Below, in pieces: positions 29,791-38,400 of a DNA stretch of 64,000 nucleotides. Position 1 is the stretch's first letter. Every line of letters starts with the position of its first letter. The DNA is taken from assembly GCA_039105265.1 (NCBI GenBank), contig JAPFFF010000018.1, positions 2,728,001 to 2,792,000 on the forward strand, given 5' to 3'. A program made the translations under genes and the position numbers. Source of the DNA: Tritrichomonas musculus (Eukaryota > Parabasalia > Tritrichomonadida > Tritrichomonadidae). The notes under the pieces are model-generated. The model was not told the DNA's origin, made no database searches, and worked only from the letters and a program-made list of their open reading frames with translations.

Positions 29791-29991
29791 TTAACTTACT
29801 CTGTTAAGAAAATTAACCAAAAAAATCGTAAATTTAAATTTTCTCTTACAATTATAACTATTTGCTTTTTTTGATATAATTTTTTTTTTATTTTTACATA
29901 ATTTTTCAGGAATATACGCACCAGTGATCACCACAGGGCTGCGCGAAGCCGAATCAGGCTCCTTGAATTGCTGGATGAATCGGGAAGCCAT
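29791..29991 (-). CDS. Short orphan ORF or 5' gene fragment (MASRFIQQF...)
   Basis: From the ATG at 29991 a frame of 66 codons runs to 29791. The first 28 codons (29908-29991) are markedly GC-richer than their surroundings and read like a real protein N-terminus (MASRFIQQFKEPDSASRS, then PVVITGAYIP). The ATG has TTCAA directly before it, the same Inr-to-ATG arrangement as several genes in this window. After about codon 28 the sequence becomes AT-rich with a K/N-rich translation typical of noncoding DNA. It may be a truncated copy of another gene, a tiny gene or a first exon. A TTCTTAACAG word about 130 bp downstream could be a 3' splice site, but the 5' site is not convincing. Confidence 0.35.
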   Translation of the reverse strand: MASRFIQQFKEPDSASRSPVVITGAYIPEKLCKNKKKIISKKANSYNCKRKFKFTIFLVNFLNRVS

Positions 29992-30366
29992 TTGAACTAA
30001 ATATTTAATCATTATTTAGCAAAAATTGAATTAAAAATGTATAAAAAAGTATTCAAAAAGTTTAAAAGTTTTCAAAAAGTGGCGTAGAAAATATATGAAT
30101 CAGATATCACATCATTTTTTGTATTATATCTTGTTTAAAATACAATATTTTAATTTTAATATTAATTTTATATTATAGAATTAAGTATTTTAATTATTAA
30201 TATATATAATTGTTGATTTTATATTGATTAAAATATGATATAATCTAAATATTATTATTTCCAATTTCAAAGAGAAATAGAACAGTCGGTTTCACAGAAA
30301 TAAAATTTTGTCAATTCAATTTTTCCGGTGAAAAAAAAAAAATCATTTTGATTTAAATCATATTTG
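29992..30366. other. AT-rich divergent gap
   Basis: No repeat or gene seen. The right end holds TCATATTTG before the ATG at 30367, an Inr match. Confidence 0.4.
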
Positions 30367-31626
30367 ATGTCTCTCAAGCATCAAATTGCTTGTAGCGACT
30401 CAAGCCACCAATCTTCCACAAGAATGGAAACGCGATCTAGGCAAAGATTTAAGGTTATTAAAAGTAGCCAATGGATGCCAGATGAAGTTAATTTATTAAT
30501 TCAATTGTATCGTATCTATGGACCTAAAATAGATAAAATCAAAGAATATTTTGCCGATTCTGATAAATCTTATAATGATATTAAGGTTAAACTGAATAAA
30601 ATCATTCCTCGACTTCCTTTGCTTGATGAAAATGATCCTATTCAATGCATTGAATCAGATGAGCGTGAAATCACTGAATTAGAGCAGAGTATTCCTCAAC
30701 GTCAAGAGCCACAAGCAGAAACACTTAATTTAAGTGAATCTTCTACTATCGACTCGAACTACTATCCTCACCAACAGAGGAATGATGCTAATTTGTATAA
30801 CCATTGCACCTTCTTACATCTAGAAGACTTTTGCAATGGTGATAACACTTTACCCAGTTATTATAAAAGTTATAATACACATATGAATCACGAGATTAAG
30901 GTTCCAAATATGATAAATCAATACACTATTCCTGAAGAAAATGATTATATTAATTACGGATCATATTGTGTTGTTGTTAGACTATTAGAGAGAAAAACAA
31001 ATAATCAATTTGCAGGTAAAGTTATCTCTAAGCAACTCCTACAAGAACATAATGCAGCACATTTAATTCAAAATGAGTTAATTTTAGCAAAACTTAATAA
31101 CCCTAACATTATTCGCCTTTACGATATCATAAATCTTAATGATACTTACATTTTTGTCATTGAATATTGCGAAAAAGGAGATCTTTATACCTATGTCGAA
31201 AGCCAAGAATTTGATGAAACAAAAATTCCTCAATTTATTGAACAAATGGTTGAAGCTCTTTTTTACTTACATTCCAATCAAATTCCACATAATGATGTCA
31301 AACTTGAAAACTTTTTGCTTGATTCCCAATATAATTTAAAACTAGCTGATTTTGGATTTGCAGGAAATCAATCTGACGGTAAAATATATTATAGTGAAGG
31401 TTACGAGGCCCCTGAAATCCAATTAGGTAAAAAAAGAATCAATCGTTTCAAGGCTGATATTTATTCTCTTGGTGTTACCATCAAAAGACTTATCGATAAT
31501 ACATCCATGGAGAATAATAATATTCTTTTAAGCCTTATTGATTTCTGCTGTACTGAGAATCCTCGATTAAGACCAACCATTTTTCAAGTCAAGAATCATC
31601 CATTCTTTACACAAAAGTTTGATTAA
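30367..31626 (+). CDS. Myb/SANT-like domain fused to a Ser/Thr protein kinase
   Basis: The 419-residue protein joins two domains. Residues 35-80 (QWMPDEVNLLIQLYRIYG and onward) look like one SANT/Myb repeat, with the first tryptophan kept and the later ones replaced. After a low-complexity linker, a protein kinase domain covers about 186-418. The catalytic Lys is K218 (FAGKVI), the alpha-C Glu lies in QNELILAKL, the catalytic loop is HNDVKLEN (308-315; Asp kept, HRD Arg replaced by Asn), DFG is 328-330 and the APE motif 348-350. The glycine loop is poor (INYGSYCVV). Activity is plausible without activation-loop control by the HRD arginine. I start at the ATG 30367; the codon before it is TTG. 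The stop overlaps TAAA. Confidence 0.8.
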   Translation: MSLKHQIACSDSSHQSSTRMETRSRQRFKVIKSSQWMPDEVNLLIQLYRIYGPKIDKIKEYFADSDKSYNDIKVKLNKIIPRLPLLDENDPIQCIESDEREITELEQSIPQRQEPQAETLNLSESSTIDSNYYPHQQRNDANLYNHCTFLHLEDFCNGDNTLPSYYKSYNTHMNHEIKVPNMINQYTIPEENDYINYGSYCVVVRLLERKTNNQFAGKVISKQLLQEHNAAHLIQNELILAKLNNPNIIRLYDIINLNDTYIFVIEYCEKGDLYTYVESQEFDETKIPQFIEQMVEALFYLHSNQIPHNDVKLENFLLDSQYNLKLADFGFAGNQSDGKIYYSEGYEAPEIQLGKKRINRFKADIYSLGVTIKRLIDNTSMENNNILLSLIDFCCTENPRLRPTIFQVKNHPFFTQKFD

Positions 31627-31910
31627 AGAATGTAAATAATCTTTTTGCCTGTAATAGGCGATTGTTGTTGTAAAAAAGCAATACGATATTTTTATTTTTA
31701 TTATTATTTTTAAATATTGATTTTTGTTTTCTAACAATGAAATTATCATAAAGGAGTAGAAGCGAATACTTAATCAAACTACTCCTTTATGAGAAATTCT
31801 TATTGAGGAGTGAAAGTTGCTTAAAATCATAAAAAAATTTTAATTGAGCTAAAAAAGAGATAAGGCATTCTTTTTTGATATTGAATTTTAGTGATGGTCA
31901 ATTTAATAAA
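31627..31910. other. Convergent intergenic region with hairpin
   Basis: Separates the 3' ends of two convergent genes; holds the 14-bp perfect hairpin annotated next. Confidence 0.6.
31746..31792. terminator. Perfect 14-bp stem-loop between convergent genes
   Basis: TCATAAAGGAGTAG (31746-31759) and its exact inverse (31779-31792) enclose a 19-nt loop. It lies about midway between the stops of the Myb-like/kinase gene and the uridine-kinase gene. A role in transcription termination, 3' processing or simply a tiny inverted-repeat insertion is possible; which is unknown. Confidence 0.45.
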
Positions 31911-33488
31911 TTAAGTTTCGAGTTCAGATCCACCAATAAATTCACGAATTGTTGAATTCCTTGGAACAATTTCAGATGGACATTCGTAAAATACTTTGAG
32001 AAGTCCAAGAAGTCTTTCAGCTTCATCTGTAACATCCTTTGTTTCTGGTGAATTTGGATCCTCATCAGGAGCTGGTTCTGTAGCTTCTGAAAGAAGAGGA
32101 CGTCCATAGACAGCTAGAACTGGAAGTTCATAAACAATTGAAGAATTGAAGAAAAGTTGAGCGTTTGCTTGGTAAGGGAAAATGTTTCTTTCTTCACCAA
32201 GTCTAACACTAGTCCATCTTCTGATTGTTTCTCTTGGTGTTTTACCACGTGTATAATGGTCTCTGATAATTCTTCTGATAAGACGTAAATCAGATGTTGG
32301 GAATCTGTGATTGTAATCGATGTTTAATGGTGTTAAGGCAGAAACGTAAACTGGTGTAACCTGGTCTTGTCCAAGTTGGTTAAGCAATTCTGGATTAAGG
32401 CCATGAATACCTTCAAGAATAAGGAATGAATTTGGTTTGAGAATTAATTGATGCTTTTCATCATCAACTCCTTTTCCTTCCTTGAAGTAGAACTTCCTTC
32501 TTGGAATTGGCTTTCCTTCAAGAAGTGTATGAACACGTTCAGCAAGTAAAGGAACGTTCATCGCAGAAATATGTTCAAGATCTTGGAGACCATCTGGTCC
32601 AACAGGTATTTTACATGTATCTTGGAAGTAGTCATCCATTTCAATAACAGTTGCTTCATATCCATTTACATTCAATTGGATTTCAAGTCTGTGCGCAAAT
32701 GTTGTTTTATTTGAGGATGATGGTCCAGCACATGTAACAACACGGCGCTGTGGGAAATTGGCACAAAGAGCTTCAGCAAGTTTTGCAAACTTTCTTTCAT
32801 GAAGACCTTCTGCAACTAATTTAATCTTCTTAATTTTTCCATTATAAACAGCTTTGTTAAGTTTTGCAACACTATCGACGTTTAATAATTTACCCCATTC
32901 AGTGTATTCGTGGAACATCATGTGCAAAACTTTTGGATCTTTCCATTCTTTGATACTTGTTGGGTTAAGAAGTGTTGTCATTCTCAAAAGAACACCTTTC
33001 ATGTAATACCTGATTTCAAAATCAGTCATTCGGGATTTGTCAGTTGACATTGGCTCAAGGACGTAATCAATGAAATCATCATATTTAATCACAGGAATCA
33101 TTGTATCTTGCCAGGCTTTGAGAACTCCGACCTTATCTTTATCGCCAAGCTTCCTAAAATGTTCCATGAGTTCAGCACGTGGCATATTATCCAAAACAAT
33201 TGGCTTGGAATCAGTCACAATTTTCTTAAATTCAGTGTTAAGTTGTTCAATTTGTTCAGGAGTAATTTTAACACCTCGGTTATCAATGAAGAATAATCCA
33301 TCACCAAGTGAATGCTCAACCCTAAGGCGTCTCTGGTAAAGTTTGTAATATAATCCTGTGAATAGAAATGACATTGTGGCATGTTCGGATAAAATTTGAA
33401 CGCGTGTTATCTTTTTAGTACGTGGGTCAGAGATTTTCTCGACATTAAAGTCCATCTGCTCATAGGATCTTTGTGGGTATTTTGTCAT
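31911..33488 (-). CDS. Uridine kinase-family protein with ThrRS-like N-terminal domain
   Basis: The 525-residue protein ends in a P-loop nucleoside kinase domain of the uridine kinase/phosphoribulokinase family (about 245-440). Walker A is GPSSSNKTT (255-263), then EMDDYF with the substrate-base aspartates, LEGIHGLN as the Walker B strand, and RLIRRIIRDHYTRGKTP. The N-terminal part (about 30-75: FLFTGLYYKLYQRRLRVEHS, then GDGLFFID) resembles the TGS-adjacent second domain of threonyl-tRNA synthetases; bacterial proteins of this combined type are known. The likely reaction is phosphorylation of uridine/cytidine or a related nucleoside, which suits a parasite relying on salvage. Substrate is inferred. 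The ATG is preceded by TCACTTCACTTTGTG, an Inr match. Confidence 0.88.
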   Translation of the reverse strand: MTKYPQRSYEQMDFNVEKISDPRTKKITRVQILSEHATMSFLFTGLYYKLYQRRLRVEHSLGDGLFFIDNRGVKITPEQIEQLNTEFKKIVTDSKPIVLDNMPRAELMEHFRKLGDKDKVGVLKAWQDTMIPVIKYDDFIDYVLEPMSTDKSRMTDFEIRYYMKGVLLRMTTLLNPTSIKEWKDPKVLHMMFHEYTEWGKLLNVDSVAKLNKAVYNGKIKKIKLVAEGLHERKFAKLAEALCANFPQRRVVTCAGPSSSNKTTFAHRLEIQLNVNGYEATVIEMDDYFQDTCKIPVGPDGLQDLEHISAMNVPLLAERVHTLLEGKPIPRRKFYFKEGKGVDDEKHQLILKPNSFLILEGIHGLNPELLNQLGQDQVTPVYVSALTPLNIDYNHRFPTSDLRLIRRIIRDHYTRGKTPRETIRRWTSVRLGEERNIFPYQANAQLFFNSSIVYELPVLAVYGRPLLSEATEPAPDEDPNSPETKDVTDEAERLLGLLKVFYECPSEIVPRNSTIREFIGGSELET

Positions 33489-34456
33489 CTTATATCACAA
33501 AGTGAAGTGAAAATGAAATATAATCAAAATAAATTCAATAAATGATCGAAGCATTTCCAAAAAAATCATTCTTTAAGAATAAGATGTACTATGTAATTTT
33601 AGGTAAATTAAGATGATAGTAAAACAATGCACCAAAAAAACTTTTTTTAGGGATAAATTAAATTGATATTTTTGCAAAAATAAATGAGTTAAAATTTCTA
33701 TAGAAATTATGATCATATAAAAAATATAAATATTAATATATTACAGAATTTAAAAATATTATAACGTAATATTTTTAATATTTATCTGTTAATTTGAACT
33801 ATACATATATAAATAATAAATTATTCTATTTTTTTCATAAGTTTATGATGATATCAAGGAAAAAAAATATATCAGATAATATAAATTATCAATTTTCAAT
33901 AATTGAAATTAACGTATCAGCTTATTTTCAGATGATTTATTATTTGAAGAGAACAATCATTTAATAAAATGAGAGAAATTTTTCATTGCTCATAACATTA
34001 AATTGAATAGTTTATTTTATATGTAAAAAAAAATGTGATTGTCTTGATTTGTGAATGAAATTTAAATAATTTAAGTTATTGCCTTCCTATGAAAAAAATG
34101 TATTCATATCATTTTCATTTTCTATTTTTTCCAAGTTATCTCATAGAATTCGGATTCATTTTAAAATGCACTCTATTGGTATAAATTGCTAGTATGATCA
34201 AAAATAAAGTGCAATAATTGTACAAATCACACTTTTTTTTATCTAAAGAATTATAATGACAAAATTGAAATCTAGTGTAAAAGTATCATTAATATAGAAT
34301 TGTATATATAAATACAACATGTTTATTATTGTTTAACTTCTATATACAATTATATTCCCTCTTTTTTAAAGTATTATGTAAATGAAATCGGTAGCATGAA
34401 GAACTTTCTATGAAATAGTTGATATACATCATGAATATCATGCTAATAAATTAATT
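33489..34456. other. AT-rich gap of about 970 bp
   Basis: No credible ORF. Minor palindromic words occur near 34300-34350. The distal end holds the hairpin at 34449-34473. Confidence 0.5.
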
Positions 34457-34473
34457 CTAGTATAGAATTAATT
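34449..34473. repeat. 11-bp stem-loop across the stop codon of the phosphatase-like gene
   Basis: AATTAATTCTA, a 3-nt loop GTA and the exact inverse. The hairpin covers the last codons and TAG stop of the minus-strand gene ending at 34457. Confidence 0.5.
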
Positions 34474-35368
34474 CATTTGCTATTGAATATATATCATCTT
34501 TTTCTTCTTTTATAGATTGCATTTTAATTCTTTTCGAAATTTTACTTTCATTGATTTCAATTATAAAGCAATCTGAAGAAACTGTATGAGGTGAGCTATA
34601 AACCGGAATTAAGGAAGGATTTGTTGATACTTGATTCAGACTCATATTTGAATTAAGTCCAATAATCAGAAAGTTCAATTTATTTTCTTCCAAAAATTTT
34701 TTCATAACATCTTTAATCAGCTTATTACCTTTATTTTGAACTGTTCTTTCTTCCTTTCTAATATGTTCGATTGAAAGAACTTTTTCATCAACTTTAAATT
34801 GTGAATCTGTGCAAAAATACAGCTGCCCAACAATTGCTGCAATTGGAATAACGTTAAAAACGCTTTTAATTGATTCCCAAATTTCTATTGATTCAGCATC
34901 ATTAAAAAAGTGCATAATTTCTTTGTCAAGAGTATAATTGAGCTTTTTTGATACAACTTGGATTTTATTTCTTTCTTCTTTGTCCACGTTTTTTGATAAT
35001 AAATTTATTTCATTTATTCCTCTAACGAGGAAAAAATTCTCTTTATATAAATATTTATAAATAAATAGAAGTAAAATTGTCTTCAGTGAATTTCCATTGT
35101 TTTCTGTATAATTTCCTAAGAATAAATAAGAAGAATATGGAAGAGGTCCTCCGATATCAAAAATTGATAAAAAATCATCAAAATTTCCACCTATTCCGCC
35201 AACTACATATATTGGTGGATTTACTGATAAAATGTTTGGTTCTTTCATGAAAATGTCTTTTTGAACTCTTTCTAAAATGTATATCACATCTTTACTTTGT
35301 AAACAATTACCTTTTAATATGCTATGAGCATAATATTGCATTTTAAGAATATCTTTACTTTGATTCAT
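34457..35368 (-). CDS. PPP-family pseudophosphatase
   Basis: The 303-residue protein keeps the PPP phosphatase fold order but none of the metal ligands. The GDxHG position reads GGIGG (57-61), GDYVDRG reads GNYTENN (85-91), RGNHE reads RGINE (116-120), and CVHGG reads CTDSQ. The hydrophobic strands around them (YLFLGNY, FFLVRGINE, NVIPIAAIVGQLYFC) align well with active PPPs such as the one at 11302-12357. It therefore cannot catalyse by the known mechanism and may bind partners or regulate an active phosphatase (inference). The frame extends 5 codons upstream only through a TTG; the ATG at 35368 lies just after TCATTTATTG, a good Inr, so I start there. Confidence 0.78.
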   Translation of the reverse strand: MNQSKDILKMQYYAHSILKGNCLQSKDVIYILERVQKDIFMKEPNILSVNPPIYVVGGIGGNFDDFLSIFDIGGPLPYSSYLFLGNYTENNGNSLKTILLLFIYKYLYKENFFLVRGINEINLLSKNVDKEERNKIQVVSKKLNYTLDKEIMHFFNDAESIEIWESIKSVFNVIPIAAIVGQLYFCTDSQFKVDEKVLSIEHIRKEERTVQNKGNKLIKDVMKKFLEENKLNFLIIGLNSNMSLNQVSTNPSLIPVYSSPHTVSSDCFIIEINESKISKRIKMQSIKEEKDDIYSIANELILY

Positions 35369-35474
35369 CAATAAATGATGCAAAAATTTTCTATTAGCAT
35401 TGAAAATTGAAAATTTAATTGGTTGATAAAGTAAAATAAAAATTCAAAATGAAAACAAACATTACATATATTTA

Positions 35475-38400
35475 TTATTCCTTATTGCAAATAGTAACAG
35501 TTTTTACTGGAGGCGGTCCAGCTTGTTGATCAGGTCCAAAGCTAATGAGTAAATCTAAAAGTATCTCAACTTTTTCTGTTAGAACAACAGCTCTTTCTAA
35601 TCTTTGATGCTTATTAACTACATTTTTAAGATCTAATAAGCCATTGCAAATATCATCAAACCTACTAACAAATGTAGGGCATCCGGCGCAAGTGTCACAT
35701 GAAATTGATATATTCTTTTTAAATGCGATGTTCGGAATAGGGATTTTATTAGTTCTTTTGTTATTATTTCGAAGGTTTTTAAAATTCTTTATTGATTTTG
35801 AAGAAATAGAATTTCTAATACTAGCTGAATCGTTCTTTACATTTTTTTCATTCTCTTCCTCTTCACAAATATCTTCAAATTCAATATCTAGAACATTATT
35901 AGCAAACGATGAGTAGCAAGTGCCAGCAACTGGAACGCGGGTAAACTTTTCCGCAAAACTTTTAACTGAAAAAGGTTCATTTTGCTTTGAATTCGTATTT
36001 GAAAGCTTTTGTTGAGATTTTTTTTCAGTATCTACTGTTTTGTTAATATCTGATCCAATGTTTGATAATTTTTTGGTATTTGAATTGCGATTACCAGCTG
36101 TGATTGATTTTGTTGTTTTTGCATCTGCAGGCATATTTTGAACATCTTTATTATTCAAACTTTTTGTTCCTCGTTTTATATTTTCTTCTGCTGGCTTGGA
36201 TATAAGAATTCTGTTAAATCTATCAGTATCTTCAACTGAAATGATAAATTGGCATTTTTCCATAGTATCTAATTCTAATTCAACTAGATTTGTATCATCG
36301 ATAGTTGTATCCATTAAATCTAAATGATCAAATAAAATCAAAGTTGATTCAAATCCAAATATTCCTGCAATGCTTATAGGTAACTCAACAATTTCTTTAA
36401 TAAACTTTTTGAAGGGTGAATTCAAATTTGACTGTACATTATTTGACTTCTTATTTGGCTGCTGTACTGAATTATTATTATCAATTGTATCTAGGTAAAG
36501 CTTTCGAATTTTCTCCAACAATCTATCTACGGATTGCATTGGCCTTCTTAAATAATCTTGTGATGATATTGGCTTTGGTAATTTCTTTGGTTTTTTCGAT
36601 GGTTGATCAAGTAATTCATTAAATGCTTTTGTCAAAGAAGACGTAAAAAGTTGCAGATCGGGTCTTTGAATCAGAAGAGCTTCAACAACTAATGATGATA
36701 CAAACTTATAGAAGCTTTCACGTGTCTTTAAAAAGTTCGTTTTTATTTGGCCAAATCGATGACTTTTTGAAGGATTCATATCACGCGCATCAAAAGGAAT
36801 AATAAAGGTCGATTTGAAGCTTCCTGTGTTTGCTAGAAAAACAAGAGTCTGGAGAAAGAGAGACCGAAGAAAGGTCGTCTTGCCTGAGTAGCGAGGTCCA
36901 ACAATCGCTGCTTTGTAGTTCAGCGAGGGAGGAAGGCCGCTGTTGAGTGCTGGCGTGTACACAATGAAGCGCCGGAGGACTTCCTTGGTGGAGCTGATCA
37001 TGCCGTTGAGCTTGATGGCACTGCTCAGGCCGCCGCCTCTCTGGCTCTTCTTGCTGCGCCAGCTGGCGCTAGAGACACCTGACTTGGATGTCTTGCTCGT
37101 CTTGCTCGTAGCACTGCTCATCGCATCGTCAAAGCCAAGCCCGCTCATCCTGTTGATCTCGTTGAAGTTACTCATATAATCACTAGTCCTACTGTAGCTA
37201 CCACCCAAATTATTACTACCATCATTCAAGCCACTATTGAATCCATTGCTGCTGTTGAATCCACTATTATTGTTGAATCCACTATTATTGTTGAATCCAC
37301 TGTTGTTGTTGAATCCATTATTATTATTGAATCCATTATTATTATTGAATCCATTATTATTATTGAATCCATTATTATTATTGAATCCATTATTATTATT
37401 GAATCCATTATTATTATTGAATCCATTATTATTATTGAATCCATTATTATTATTGAATCCATTATTATTATTGAATCCATTATTATTATTGAATCCGTTA
37501 TTATTATTGAATCCACCGTTTTTGTTGAATCCGTTATTATTATAAGTTTGGCTTTGGTTTTCGTCGATTTCTTCATTCATGAAGAATTCGAGTGTGTTCC
37601 AGAATGCTTCATCAGAGTAGTTGTTGCTTCTGTCGTATAGTTTCCATATTTTCGAGAGCCAGTTTCTCTTCTGCACAGCCTGCAGCCTTCCCAAGCGTCC
37701 AAGCATTCGCCTGTTCTGCGGGTCGAACTTTTTGAATTCCTCCTCGAAGAGAGGCCCGGCTGCGTTGAAGTCGAGCTGCCTGTGAATCTTCTCCTCAAAC
37801 TCAGGGCCGTCATTGAAGACAGAGAAAGCGTTCGTTGAGACAGACGCTTTGTCGTCTCCTCCTGTTGTATTAAATCTAGTCGATAATGATTCCATATCGT
37901 TGAAAGTTACGTGATTGCTTTCATCCAAGAAATCCTTGTTGCCGAATGCGTTCTCGAACTCTTCGTCGTCGTCACTGTCGAACTCCATCTTGAGGGAAGA
38001 GACGCTGTATTCATCGAAGTCTTTTCCTGGCAGTGCTGGCCTTTTTTCTGGGAACTTTTTGAATTCGGGATCATAAATGTTGTTCTTGTTGTGTTTTCCA
38101 CTTTTCTTGTTCTTGCCTGTCACATTAACATTCCTTCTCGGAGGACGTTTATTCGTATTATCAATATCATTATTATTTTTCTTCTTCTTTTTCTCATCTT
38201 CAATGTCAAAGTTGTCGTCTGAATCAAAGTCATCTGAGTTGTATAATTGGCCTCTGTGTTTTCCTTCTCTTTTGTTCTTTTTCTCGTCATTATCATATTC
38301 ATATTCGCCGTTTTCATTCTTGACTCGCTTCTTTGCTCCTTCCTTATCTTTGTTTATCTTGCACACATCGCCCACATCTGCAACTATTTTGTCTATTTCA

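Noticed and set aside
37226-37576. Plus-strand poly(NPLLL) ORF and minus-strand poly(DSIII) ORF
   Set aside because: Out-of-frame readings of the 18-bp NNNNGF minisatellite.
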